Positions 1 through 6,910 are shown, counted from the first letter of the stretch. The stretch: DNA of 8,791 nucleotides from an uncultured Lachnospiraceae bacterium (GCA_902795715.1 CADBME010000466.1:1-8791); one strand, 5' to 3'. Notes: generated by a model not told the origin, from the letters alone. Numbers and translations: made by a program.

Positions 1-1
1 A

Positions 2-1036
2 GGAAGGCCTTCCCGTCTTTATTTTGCCGGAAAAATGACAGAAGACCTGGGTGGAGCAAAGATTTATCTTAAGCGTGAGGATCTCAACCATACGGGAGCT
101 CATAAGATCAATAACGTGCTCGGTCAGGCCCTGCTTGCAAAAAAGATGGGTAAAAGGCGCCTGATTGCTGAGACAGGAGCCGGACAGCACGGTGTTGCCA
201 CGGCAACTGCCGCGGCTCTTATGGGCATGGAGTGTGTGGTTTTTATGGGAGAAGAGGATACTATTCGCCAGGCTCTCAATGTCTATCGCATGCGCCTGCT
301 TGGTGCAGAAGTTGTCCCTGTAAAAACAGGCACGGCAACACTCAAGGATGCGGTCTCGGAAGCCATGCGTGAATGGACTTCACGAATCAGTGATACCCAT
401 TATTGCCTGGGGTCTGTTATGGGGCCCCATCCTTTCCCGACTATCGTCCGGGATTTTCAGGCGGTAATTTCCAAGGAAATCAAAGAGCAGATGATGCAGA
501 AAGAGGGCAGGCTGCCCGATGCAGTCATTGCCTGTGTGGGAGGCGGTTCTAATGCAATCGGTTCTTTTTATCATTTTATCGGTGACCAAGACGTAAGGCT
601 TATCGGCTGCGAAGCAGCAGGACGTGGCATTGATACCTTTGAAACTGCAGCGACGATCTCCACGGGCAGACTGGGAATCTTCCACGGTATGAAGTCCTAT
701 TTCTGCCAGAATGAGGACGGTCAGATCGCACCGGTCTACTCTATTTCCGCCGGACTTGATTACCCGGGCGTTGGCCCTGAGCATGCCCATCTGCATGATT
801 TGGGGAGAGCGGAATATGTGGCCATCACCGACGAGGAAGCAGTGGAAGCTTTTGAATACCTGTCCGGAACTGAGGGCATCATTCCGGCCATCGAGTCGGC
901 TCATGCCGTGGCTTATGCCATGAGGATAGCACCGACATTGGACAAGGAAAAAATCATCGTAATCACCATTTCCGGCAGAGGCGATAAAGACTGTGCCGCT
1001 ATTGCCCGCTACAGGGGGGAGGATATTTATGAGTAA
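2..1036 (+). CDS. trpB: Tryptophan synthase beta chain, 5'-truncated by window edge
   Basis: TrpB condenses indole with L-serine to give L-tryptophan, a PLP-dependent reaction in the cytoplasmic alpha2-beta2 complex with TrpA. The reading frame is open from base 2, upstream of the first ATG at 35, and the extra residues ([11 protein letters not shown]) match the family, so ATG 35 is an internal Met and the true start lies outside the window. About 344 residues are visible; a usual TrpB has about 390-400, so roughly 50 are missing. Visible motifs are the PLP lysine in GAHKINN (aag at 104-106), the AETGAGQHG loop with the catalytic Glu, GPHPFP, the phosphate-binding GGGSNAIG and the C-terminal GRGDKDC. 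It is the ordinary TrpB1 type. The stop codon overlaps the trpA start by 8 bp, which implies translational coupling in a trp operon whose promoter and earlier genes are upstream. Confidence 0.97.
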   Translation, partial: GRPSRLYFAGKMTEDLGGAKIYLKREDLNHTGAHKINNVLGQALLAKKMGKRRLIAETGAGQHGVATATAAALMGMECVVFMGEEDTIRQALNVYRMRLLGAEVVPVKTGTATLKDAVSEAMREWTSRISDTHYCLGSVMGPHPFPTIVRDFQAVISKEIKEQMMQKEGRLPDAVIACVGGGSNAIGSFYHFIGDQDVRLIGCEAAGRGIDTFETAATISTGRLGIFHGMKSYFCQNEDGQIAPVYSISAGLDYPGVGPEHAHLHDLGRAEYVAITDEEAVEAFEYLSGTEGIIPAIESAHAVAYAMRIAPTLDKEKIIVITISGRGDKDCAAIARYRGEDIYE

Positions 1037-1796
1037 TATAAAAAAAGCTTTCGAAAAAGGTAAGGCCTTTATTGCTTTCATCACCTGCGGTGACCCTGAC
1101 CTGGAGACAACGGCAGCGGTGGTTCGCACTGCTGTCGAAAACGGTGCGGACTTGATAGAACTGGGTATTCCCTTCTCTGATCCAACAGCTGAGGGACCGG
1201 TTATCCAGGGGGCAAATCTTCGGGCGCTGAAGGCCGGTGTCACCACAGATAAAGTTTTCGCACTCGTCCGGGAACTGAGAAAAGATGTAAAAGTTCCCAT
1301 GGTCTTTATGACCTATGCCAATGTCATTTTCTCCTACGGTGCGGAGAAGTTTATTTCTGCCTGTCAGGATATTGGAATTGACGGACTCATCCTTCCCGAC
1401 CTTCCCTTTGAGGAAAAGGAAGAATTTCAACCCTTGTGCAGACAGTACCAGGTTGACCTGATATCTCTCATAGCTCCCACCTCTGAAAATCGTATCGCCA
1501 TGATCGCCGGGGAGGCAGAAGGCTTTCTCTATATAGTGTCAAGCCTCGGCGTTACAGGGACCCGAAGTGAAATAAAGACGGATCTTGAATCCATCGTCAA
1601 AGTTGTAAGAGAAAATACGGATATTCCCTGTGCGATTGGATTTGGCATTTCCACTCCGGATCAGGCGAAGAAAATGGCAGACATCTCCGATGGAGCCATC
1701 GTCGGTTCAGCCATTGTCAAGCTGCTTGAAAAGTACGGAAGAGAGGCACCCGCCTATATAGGAAATTATGTTAAATCCATGAAGGATGCCATCTGA
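1029..1796 (+). CDS. trpA: Tryptophan synthase alpha chain
   Basis: TrpA cleaves indole-3-glycerol phosphate to indole and glyceraldehyde-3-phosphate and channels indole to TrpB. The ATG at 1029 is chosen over an in-frame upstream ATG at 993 because it follows a strong GGGGGAGG site (about 1014-1022) and gives the family N-terminus ([24 protein letters not shown]). The product is 255 residues, slightly short at the N-terminus compared with the E. coli protein (about 268). The TIM-barrel motifs are in order: FITCGDPD (17-24), [10 protein letters not shown] with catalytic Glu44 (E. coli/Salmonella Glu49), and the [11 protein letters not shown] loop 6 with its Thr. The second catalytic acid, Asp60 in the enteric enzyme, is Glu55 here (DPTAEGP instead of DPLADGP), a conservative change I believe recurs in clostridial TrpA. 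No terminator hairpin with a T-run follows the gene. Confidence 0.97.
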   Translation: MSNIKKAFEKGKAFIAFITCGDPDLETTAAVVRTAVENGADLIELGIPFSDPTAEGPVIQGANLRALKAGVTTDKVFALVRELRKDVKVPMVFMTYANVIFSYGAEKFISACQDIGIDGLILPDLPFEEKEEFQPLCRQYQVDLISLIAPTSENRIAMIAGEAEGFLYIVSSLGVTGTRSEIKTDLESIVKVVRENTDIPCAIGFGISTPDQAKKMADISDGAIVGSAIVKLLEKYGREAPAYIGNYVKSMKDAI

Positions 1797-1807
1797 TTTA
1801 TTCTGCC

Positions 1808-1837
1808 TTGACGCCTCGAATCAGACTGTGATATATT
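1808..1837 (+). promoter_or_regulatory. Predicted sigma-A promoter for the acyltransferase gene
   Basis: TTGACG (1808-1813) and TATATT (1832-1837) are separated by 18 bp, close to the sigma-A consensus. It lies just after trpA and gives a leader of roughly 100 nt before the ATG at 1950. With no terminator between trpA and this point, read-through from the trp operon remains possible. Confidence 0.6.
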
Positions 1838-1949
1838 AATAAAATCTTAAGAACCCAAAGAAATTCGTAAGAATAAAGCGAAAGGGTAAGGCCGGAGCTG
1901 ATTTTGTTGATATGGACTTCGTGAGTCTGATTGAATAAGAGGATGAAAA

Positions 1950-3029
1950 ATGGAGAATAAGACGATACAGGATAATACCGGCGAGACATCAATCCGCAGA
2001 AGCAGGCGGGCGATGAAAAGAATACAGAAGTGGGATATTCTGAAGGCCTTTCTTATTTTCTGCGTTGTTCTTGGCCATATAGCGGATACCTATACCGGCA
2101 GCTATGTTGAAATGAGGGGCTTGTATTTCTTTATTTATATATACCATATGCCTCTCTTCATTTTTGTGTCAGGATTATTTGCCAAAAAGTCAATCAATCG
2201 AAATCGGATTGATAAGATTATCGGTTATCTTGCCCTCTATCTGGTGATGAAAGCGGCATATTTTGCCTACACGGCTATTGTGTATCAGAGCTACGAGCTG
2301 ACCATCCTGACGGAGAGGACTGTGCCCTGGTTTATGCTGGTTCTTCCGATTTTTATGGGTATTACCATGCTGGTTAAGAAGATTGCTCCACGTTATATTC
2401 TGATACTCAGTGTTTTTCTGGCATGTTTTGCCGGCTATGAGGCGGGAATCGGTGATTTCCTGGCTCTTTCCAGAGTGATTGTTTACTATCCCTTCTATTA
2501 TCTAGGATATATCATGAATCGTGAGGCGATTGAAAACCTCTGTCACAAGCCGGTTTTGAAGATTGTATCTGTAGTCGTGATTGTGGTGACGGCATTTATT
2601 GTCATATCAAGCTGCGAAGAAATCTATTGGATCCGTCCCTTGTTGACGGGGAGGAATTCCTTTTATCTATTGGGCCAATATTTCCCATGGGGCTGGCTGT
2701 GCCGGCTGATCTACTATTTTGCTTCAGTCCTTGTTTGTGCGTCGGTGGTGATTCTTATCCCGGACAGGACCCCGGCAGGCCTACTCGCAAAGGTCGGACA
2801 GCAGACCCTGGGTGTCTTTGTTTTTCATCCCTTTGTCCTGTCTATCCTGTTGAATCTACTGGGATTTGGCAGCGTACTGGTTTATATGCCTCCTTTCTTT
2901 GGCATATGGAATACAGTCATCCTGGCACTCGTCGTGACAGTAGTTCTATCCATACCTGTATTTACCATGCTGCTATCAAGGATTATGAATGTGCCTTTGA
3001 GACCGGTTGTGAGAAGGAGTTCCTTCTAA
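1950..3029 (+). CDS. Acyltransferase-3 family integral membrane protein
   Basis: A 359-residue membrane protein resembling the acyltransferase-3 (OafA/NolL, fucose 4-O-acetylase-like) family, whose members move acetyl or other acyl groups across the membrane onto cell-surface sugars or polymers; the substrate cannot be told from sequence. A basic cytoplasmic N-terminus (1-27, rich in Arg/Lys) is followed by about ten hydrophobic segments (near 30-47, 58-77, 88-112, 127-143, 149-166, 172-189, 204-221, 249-271, 286-310, 318-343). Family-like features are WDILKAFLIFCVVLGH in the first segment with His43, the YHMPLFIFVSGLF stretch with His66, and GQQTLGVFVFHPF near the end with His293. The ATG at 1950 follows an AGAGG at 7-8 nt; ATG 2013 is an alternative with a weaker site. 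It has its own promoter and terminator and is unrelated to its trp and isc neighbours. Confidence 0.85.
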   Translation: MENKTIQDNTGETSIRRSRRAMKRIQKWDILKAFLIFCVVLGHIADTYTGSYVEMRGLYFFIYIYHMPLFIFVSGLFAKKSINRNRIDKIIGYLALYLVMKAAYFAYTAIVYQSYELTILTERTVPWFMLVLPIFMGITMLVKKIAPRYILILSVFLACFAGYEAGIGDFLALSRVIVYYPFYYLGYIMNREAIENLCHKPVLKIVSVVVIVVTAFIVISSCEEIYWIRPLLTGRNSFYLLGQYFPWGWLCRLIYYFASVLVCASVVILIPDRTPAGLLAKVGQQTLGVFVFHPFVLSILLNLLGFGSVLVYMPPFFGIWNTVILALVVTVVLSIPVFTMLLSRIMNVPLRPVVRRSSF

Positions 3030-3094
3030 AACATCACAATATATACCTGCTAATTGAATAATATAGGCTTTAATAATATAAGCTTTCCGATTGG

Positions 3095-3137
3095 ACCGTA
3101 CGAACAGACAGATTATCTTATTGTTCGTGCGGTTTTT
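3095..3137 (+). terminator. Intrinsic terminator after the acyltransferase gene
   Basis: A 12-bp stem pairs 3095-3106 (ACCGTACGAACA) with 3122-3133 (TGTTCGTGCGGT), with one G-U pair and a 15-nt loop, followed directly by TTTTT and another T-run at 3141-3145. It ends the acyltransferase transcript and separates it from the isc promoter. Confidence 0.85.
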
Positions 3138-3210
3138 CATCTTTTTGGACAGGGAGAATAGAGATGGTTGGCAACTTGGATCGGCATGAAAGCAGTGCCC
3201 ATAAATCCTA

Positions 3211-3239
3211 TTGACAAGATAGGAAATAGCAGATATAAT
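3211..3239 (+). promoter_or_regulatory. Consensus sigma-A promoter of the isc operon
   Basis: A perfect TTGACA (3211-3216), a 17-bp spacer and a perfect TATAAT (3234-3239). The predicted start is near 3246, giving a leader of about 140 nt before iscS. A promoter this strong usually needs repression; the overlapping dyad at 3234-3264 fits that. The rest of the 3030-3374 gap holds the upstream terminator and the folded leader; 3146-3210 shows nothing I can name. Confidence 0.85.
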
Positions 3240-3264
3240 TCCTGTTGATATGACAGAAATTATA
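3234..3264. promoter_or_regulatory. Operator-like dyad over the isc -10 box and start site
   Basis: Left arm 3234-3245 (TATAATTCCTGT) and right arm 3253-3264 (ACAGAAATTATA) are inverted repeats matching at 11 of 12 positions, separated by 7 bp (TGATATG). The left arm contains the whole -10 hexamer and the centre (3249) falls at the predicted transcription start, the typical place for a repressor that blocks RNA polymerase. An Rrf2-type regulator (IscR/CymR group) would be natural for an isc operon, but no such gene is in the window and I cannot assign the protein from the motif. Confidence 0.55.
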
Positions 3265-3270
3265 ATAGGA

Positions 3271-3355
3271 GACATGTATTTTGCTGAGTTTTCAAAATTG
3301 CCGGACAAGGCCCGAAGGATGCATGTCACTCTCATGGAATTGCCTGGACAATTCC
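3271..3355 (+). other. Folded 5' leader of the isc mRNA
   Basis: Two stems can form in the leader. The first pairs 3271-3282 with 3316-3327, 12 pairs including three G-U, and would bury the ATG at 3274. The second is a 7-bp stem, GGAATTG (3336-3342) with CAATTCC (3349-3355), loop CCTGGA, ending 15 nt before the iscS ribosome-binding region. No T-run follows either stem, so they are not terminators. They may modulate translation or RNA stability. It does not look like any riboswitch class I can name. Confidence 0.35.
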
Positions 3356-3366
3356 CATTAAATTAG
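3274..3366 (+). CDS. Possible 30-residue leader peptide upstream of iscS
   Basis: An ATG preceded by AGGAGA (3267-3272) opens a 30-codon frame (beginning MYFAEFSKLPDK, ending PGQFPLN) that stops at 3364-3366, just before the iscS ribosome-binding region. The product has no motif I recognise, no Cys and no run of one amino acid of the kind seen in classic attenuator peptides. Against it, the site-to-ATG spacing is only 2-3 nt and the ATG lies in a predicted stem. It could be a regulatory upstream ORF, a small protein or chance. Confidence 0.2.
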   Translation: MYFAEFSKLPDKARRMHVTLMELPGQFPLN

Positions 3367-3386
3367 GATAGAGGATGGTGATAATA

Positions 3387-4574
3387 ATGTATGTTTATGC
3401 AGATAACGCAGCTACCACAAAACCAAGTGAAAAGGCTGTCAAGGCCATGACCGACTGCCTGAATGATATTTACGGAAATCCCTCCAGCCTCCACAGTGTT
3501 GGACAGAAAGCGGCTGAAGTCCTTCAGCAGGCCAGGGAAGAAGTGGCCGGAATTCTGGGTGCGGATTTTAATGAAATCTATTTTACATCCGGCGGAAGTG
3601 AGGCTGACAATCAGGCTATACGCACAGCAGCTCTGAACGGGGCAAAAAAAAAGAAAAAACACCTGATCTCCACAAAGATCGAACATCATGCCGTACTTCA
3701 CACTCTGGACAAGCTGGGCAGAGAAGGGTTTGAGATTACTCTCCTTGATGTGGGAGAGGATGGAATCGTGGATCCTGAACGTGTTCGGGAGGCAATCAGA
3801 GAAGACACCGCTCTGGTGACCATCATGTATGCAAACAATGAGATCGGAACCCTACAGCCGATCGATGAAATTGCGAAGATCTGCAAGGAGAAAAATGTGG
3901 TTTTCCACACCGATGCCGTGCAGGCTGTAGGCCACATTCCTATTAATGTTCATGAACAGCAGATTGATATGTTGTCCTTGTCAGGACATAAATTCCATGG
4001 ACCCAGGGGAATCGGAGTTCTCTATGTCAGGAAAGGTATCCCCCTTAGGAATCTGATTGAGGGCGGAGCCCAGGAACGGGGAAAAAGAGCCGGTACGGAG
4101 AATCTTCCGGCTATTGTCGGCATGGCTGCCGCACTGAAGGAAGCTGTTTCCAATATGGAGGAAAATGCCGAGAAGGAGATCCGCATGAGAGACCGTCTGA
4201 TCGAAGGCCTTTCAGCCATCCCTCATGCCAGGTTAAACGGTGATCCTCGCAGAAGGCTTCCAGGAAACGTAAACTTCTGTTTTGAAGGAATCGAAGGAGA
4301 ATCCCTCCTCCTCCTCCTGGATGACCGGGGCATAGCTGCCTCCTCAGGGAGTGCCTGTACTTCCGGCTCTCTGGATCCCAGCCATGTGCTTCTGGCAATC
4401 GGTCTTCCCCACGAAGTGGCCCACGGGTCTCTGAGACTGACCATTGATGCCGGAAATACAGATGAGGAGATTGAACACATTATTAAAACGGTCCCGGAGA
4501 TCGTAGCTTACCTAAGAGATATATCACCTATCTGGGAAGATTTGGAGAAAGGGGAGAAAGAACATGTTATATAG
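3387..4574 (+). CDS. iscS: Cysteine desulfurase (IscS/NifS class)
   Basis: This PLP enzyme removes sulfur from L-cysteine, giving alanine and a persulfide that feeds Fe-S assembly on IscU. The start is placed at ATG 3387 ([13 protein letters not shown]) because the family begins with a few residues before the YxDNAATT motif and a GGTGAT element sits just upstream; ATG 3375 would add four residues and leaves no room for a ribosome binding site. At 395 residues it is close to E. coli IscS (404). Visible motifs are [18 protein letters not shown] with the PLP-stacking His, [19 protein letters not shown], the PLP lysine Lys202 in [18 protein letters not shown], and the catalytic Cys324 in a long mobile loop ([17 protein letters not shown]), the class I pattern. 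The end overlaps iscU by 11 bp. NifS is the alternative name; the pairing with a short IscU and no nif genes favours a housekeeping role. Confidence 0.95.
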   Translation: MYVYADNAATTKPSEKAVKAMTDCLNDIYGNPSSLHSVGQKAAEVLQQAREEVAGILGADFNEIYFTSGGSEADNQAIRTAALNGAKKKKKHLISTKIEHHAVLHTLDKLGREGFEITLLDVGEDGIVDPERVREAIREDTALVTIMYANNEIGTLQPIDEIAKICKEKNVVFHTDAVQAVGHIPINVHEQQIDMLSLSGHKFHGPRGIGVLYVRKGIPLRNLIEGGAQERGKRAGTENLPAIVGMAAALKEAVSNMEENAEKEIRMRDRLIEGLSAIPHARLNGDPRRRLPGNVNFCFEGIEGESLLLLLDDRGIAASSGSACTSGSLDPSHVLLAIGLPHEVAHGSLRLTIDAGNTDEEIEHIIKTVPEIVAYLRDISPIWEDLEKGEKEHVI

Positions 4575-5010
4575 TGAAAAAGTAATGGACCATTTTCGTA
4601 ACCCCAGAAATCTGGGAAAAATGGAAGACGCCAATGCCATCGGTGAAGTAGGCAATGCCAAATGCGGCGACATCATGAAGCTTTACCTTAAGATAAACGA
4701 TCAGGGCATCATTGAAGATGTAAAATTCAACACTTTCGGATGCGGATCGGCCATCGCAAGTACATCCATGGCCACGGAGATGATCAAAGGAAAGTCAGTG
4801 GAGGAAGCCCTTGGCCTGACCAACAAAGCCGTAGTTGAAGCTTTAGACGGTCTTCCCAACCATAAGATCCATTGCTCTGTCCTTGCCGAAGAAGCAGTCA
4901 AGGCGGCCATTAAAGACTATTATGACCGGTCAGGCATAGAATATGATCAAGAACAGTTCAGTATGGGAGACATGGCAGAAGAAGCCCATGACTCCTGCGG
5001 AATACTGTAA
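4564..5010 (+). CDS. iscU: Fe-S cluster assembly scaffold protein IscU
   Basis: A 148-residue scaffold on which sulfur from IscS and iron are combined into an Fe-S cluster before transfer to target proteins. The three conserved ligand cysteines are present: Cys34 in NAKCGD with the adjacent Asp36, Cys60 in [11 protein letters not shown], and Cys104 in [12 protein letters not shown]. The start ([16 protein letters not shown]) matches the family and follows GGGGAGAAAG. It overlaps the end of iscS, so the two are translationally coupled. The chaperone-recognition motif LPPVK of enteric IscU reads LPNHK here (97-101), and no hscA/hscB genes are nearby. The C-terminus extends past the fold with an acidic tail ending DSCGIL, carrying a fourth cysteine (Cys145). 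It lacks the other domains of full-length NifU. Confidence 0.95.
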   Translation: MLYSEKVMDHFRNPRNLGKMEDANAIGEVGNAKCGDIMKLYLKINDQGIIEDVKFNTFGCGSAIASTSMATEMIKGKSVEEALGLTNKAVVEALDGLPNHKIHCSVLAEEAVKAAIKDYYDRSGIEYDQEQFSMGDMAEEAHDSCGIL

Positions 5011-5030
5011 TTATTCTATCGCTTTTTTAT

Positions 5031-5059
5031 AAAAATTGAAGGGAAAAGACAATTTTTTT
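5031..5059 (+). terminator. Weak AT-rich terminator candidate after iscU
   Basis: AAAAATTG (5031-5038) pairs with CAATTTTT (5050-5057) around an 11-nt loop and runs into a seven-T tract (5053-5059). The stem is almost all A-T, so termination may be inefficient, but it is the only candidate between iscU and the glpK promoter. Confidence 0.45.
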
Positions 5060-5094
5060 GTAAATAATATAAGTGTATGAAAATATTTTCCATG

Positions 5095-5123
5095 TTGTAT
5101 CGTCAATAATATACAGTTATAAT
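5095..5123 (+). promoter_or_regulatory. Predicted sigma-A promoter of glpK
   Basis: TTGTAT (5095-5100), a 17-bp spacer and a perfect TATAAT (5118-5123), in AT-rich DNA. The -35 box is poor (3 of 6), so activation or control by the dyad at 5131-5154 is plausible. The predicted start is near 5130, giving a leader of about 105 nt. Confidence 0.65.
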
Positions 5124-5130
5124 GTGTGTA

Positions 5131-5154
5131 ACAATCTGAAACGGTTCAGTTTGT
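5131..5154. promoter_or_regulatory. Operator-like 24-bp dyad at the glpK start site
   Basis: ACAATCTGAAAC (5131-5142) and GGTTCAGTTTGT (5143-5154) form an inverted repeat with 10 of 12 pairs matching; only T5135/T5150 and A5141/G5144 fail. It begins right at the predicted transcription start. The core TGAAACGGTTCA resembles a CcpA cre box but is two bases too short, so I do not call it cre. It could bind a repressor as DNA or fold as a hairpin at the 5' end of the mRNA. Confidence 0.5.
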
Positions 5155-5170
5155 GTAAATGTACTTGGGG

Positions 5171-5197
5171 CCGGCTATTCATTCGACAAACAGCCGG
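5171..5197 (+). other. Hairpin in the glpK leader
   Basis: CCGGCT (5171-5176) pairs with AGCCGG (5192-5197) around a 15-nt loop. No T-run follows, so it is not a terminator on its own. A further small dyad, AATCA and TGATT, lies between it and the ribosome binding site. Its role is unknown; mRNA stabilisation or protein binding is possible. Confidence 0.35.
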
Positions 5198-5222
5198 GGC
5201 TAATCATTAAGTGTGATTCACG

Positions 5223-5230
5223 AAGGAGGT
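5223..5230 (+). promoter_or_regulatory. Near-ideal ribosome binding site of glpK
   Basis: AAGGAGGT with four bases (TACT) before the ATG at 5235 is close to a full complement of the 16S rRNA 3' end and fixes the start. It suggests high expression. Confidence 0.85.
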
Positions 5231-5234
5231 TACT

Positions 5235-6761
5235 ATGGAAAAGTATATTATGACGATCGACGAAGGTACTACCAGCGCACGTGCGGTTGTATTTGATCAC
5301 AGTGGTGAGATCATCAGCGTTTCTCAGAACGAATTCAATCAGTATTATCCGAAGCCGGGCTGGCTGGAGCAGAATCCGATCGAAATCTGGACTACTACAC
5401 TTGAGGTTATGCGCCGGGCTATGGGTCGTGCAAATCTTGTTCCGGAGCAGATCGTTGCCATCGGTATCACCAATCAGCGTGAGACCAGTGTTGTATGGGA
5501 CAGAAAGACCGGCGAACCGGTTTACAGAGATATTGTATGGGGCGACAGAAGAACTGCAGGTCACTGTGACTGGCTCAAAGAAAATGGCTATGAGCAGATG
5601 ATCAAGGAAAAAACCGGTCTGGTAGTTGATCCTGAGTTCTCCGCCGGAAAGATTATGTGGATCCTTGATAATGTAGAAGGTGCAAGAGAAAGAGCTGAAG
5701 CCGGTGAACTCGTATTTGGCAATATCGATACATGGGTTCTCTGGAACCTGACAGGCGGCAAGGTTCATGCAACCGATCCGTCTAACGCATCCAGAACCTC
5801 CCTTTATAATATTCATACACTTGAATGGGACGATGAGCTGCTTAAACTCTTCAATATTCCCAAATCTATGTGTCCGGAAGTTAAAGACAGCTGTGGTGAT
5901 TTTGGTGTTACCAACACACCGGAAGCTTTCGGCGGAGCTGCTATTCCGATTACCGGTATTCTTGGTGACCAGATGGCTGCAACATTTGGCCAGTGCTGCT
6001 TCAAGAAGGGCGAAGGAAAGATGACCTATGGTACCGCCGGTGTATTTGATGTTAACTGCGGTGATGAGCCCGTTGATTCCAAGAGTGGCCTTCTGACCAC
6101 GATTGGATGGAAGATTGGCGATGAGATTCAGTACCTTCTTGAAGGTGTTGTATTCAATGCCGGTTCCACCATCCAGTGGCTCCGTGATGAGCTTGACTGT
6201 ATTGAGGATTCCGCTGATTCCGAGTACTTCGCTAAGAAGTCCGAACTTCCTCTGGGAACCGTTTATTTCGTTCCTTGCTTCTCCGGTTTGGGAGCTCCCA
6301 ACTGGGATGCATACGCAAGAGGAATGATCATGGGTATGTCCCGTGGTGCAACCAAGAACGATATCATCCGTGCAGCTCTTGACTCCCTGGCATATCAGAC
6401 CAGAGACATGGTTGACTCTGTAGGCGGAGACCTTGGAGAGCCCATGAGCGTGCTTCGTATCGACGGCGGTGCTGCCAACAACGATCTGATGTCCCAGTTC
6501 GTAGCTGATATCCACGGTATCGATGTTGACCGTCCGGCCAATGTTGAGACCACAGCAGCAGGTGCAGCTTATATTGCCGGTCTTCAGGTAGGATACTGGA
6601 AAGATAAAGACGATGTTATCGCTGCAAGAAAAGTTGGTAAGATCTTTAAGCCGGAGATGGATGCTAAACAGAGAGAAAGACTCTATAAAGGCTGGCTCAA
6701 CTGTCTCGACGCCATCATGGTTTGGAGCAAGGGAGAGAAAGAACTTCAGGCTCAGGACTAA
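5235..6761 (+). CDS. glpK: Glycerol kinase-like FGGY carbohydrate kinase
   Basis: By overall similarity this is a glycerol kinase (ATP + glycerol to sn-glycerol-3-phosphate, cytoplasm), 508 residues against about 500 for the family. Visible are the N-terminal phosphate motif TIDEGTTSARAVVFD, ITNQRETSVVW with substrate residues Arg82-Glu83, IVWGDRRTA, the catalytic Asp245 in ILGDQMAA, GAPNWDAYARG, and the second nucleotide motif IDGGAANNDLMSQF. Two residues that contact glycerol in the E. coli enzyme differ: Tyr135 is Glu134 (DPEFSAGK) and Phe270 is Val270 (YGTAGVF). The histidine phosphorylated by the PTS in Enterococcus and Bacillus enzymes (His232/His230) aligns with Ala231. Substrate and control may therefore differ from textbook GlpK. 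Codon use looks selected: Arg is mostly CGT and AGA, and I found no in-frame AGG, which iscS uses often. The gene stands alone, without glpF or glpD beside it. Confidence 0.88.
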   Translation: MEKYIMTIDEGTTSARAVVFDHSGEIISVSQNEFNQYYPKPGWLEQNPIEIWTTTLEVMRRAMGRANLVPEQIVAIGITNQRETSVVWDRKTGEPVYRDIVWGDRRTAGHCDWLKENGYEQMIKEKTGLVVDPEFSAGKIMWILDNVEGARERAEAGELVFGNIDTWVLWNLTGGKVHATDPSNASRTSLYNIHTLEWDDELLKLFNIPKSMCPEVKDSCGDFGVTNTPEAFGGAAIPITGILGDQMAATFGQCCFKKGEGKMTYGTAGVFDVNCGDEPVDSKSGLLTTIGWKIGDEIQYLLEGVVFNAGSTIQWLRDELDCIEDSADSEYFAKKSELPLGTVYFVPCFSGLGAPNWDAYARGMIMGMSRGATKNDIIRAALDSLAYQTRDMVDSVGGDLGEPMSVLRIDGGAANNDLMSQFVADIHGIDVDRPANVETTAAGAAYIAGLQVGYWKDKDDVIAARKVGKIFKPEMDAKQRERLYKGWLNCLDAIMVWSKGEKELQAQD

Positions 6762-6832
6762 TAAGCCGGATCTTTTCTGCACAATGTTATTATGACATTC
6801 AGTCTGTAATAGAAAGTGCTATGGTTCGCACG

Positions 6833-6865
6833 GAAGGCCGCCCCAAAAGGGCGGCCTTCATACTT
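6833..6865 (+). terminator. GC-rich intrinsic terminator after glpK
   Basis: A perfect 11-bp stem, GAAGGCCGCCC (6833-6843) with GGGCGGCCTTC (6849-6859), loop CAAAA. The T-tract after it is poor (ATACTTTA), but the stem is very stable and sits 71 bp after glpK. The same stem read on the minus strand also lacks a T-run. Confidence 0.75.
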
Positions 6866-6886
6866 TAGGCCATAAGTCCGGAAAGC

Positions 6887-6910
6887 TGTGTATGCTCGTA
6901 TGCATACACA
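6887..6910. repeat. Perfect 9-bp inverted repeat upstream of mscL
   Basis: TGTGTATGC (6887-6895) and GCATACACA (6902-6910) are exact inverted repeats around TCGTAT. It lies about 75 bp upstream of the mscL -35 box and after the glpK terminator, with no T-run. It could be a protein-binding site or a second hairpin. No gene is visible between 6866 and 7072. Confidence 0.5.

Noticed and set aside
380..1300. A 306-codon minus-strand frame across trpB and trpA
   Set aside because: Spans two well-supported genes and their junction, with no domain signature; a shadow frame.
3165..3215. A 16-codon frame (MVGNLDRHESSAHKSY) between the acyltransferase terminator and the isc promoter
   Set aside because: Too short, no promoter of its own after the terminator, and its end runs into the isc -35 box.
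5137..5148. CcpA cre box in the glpK leader
   Set aside because: TGAAACGGTTCA has the right ends and centre but is two bases shorter than the 14-bp cre consensus, so the half-site spacing is wrong.
5175..6782. A 535-codon open frame on the minus strand covering all of glpK
   Set aside because: It mirrors the glpK codon pattern, has no recognisable motif, no ribosome binding site that I can see, and an unnatural Cys/Ser/His-rich composition. The + strand gene is unambiguous.
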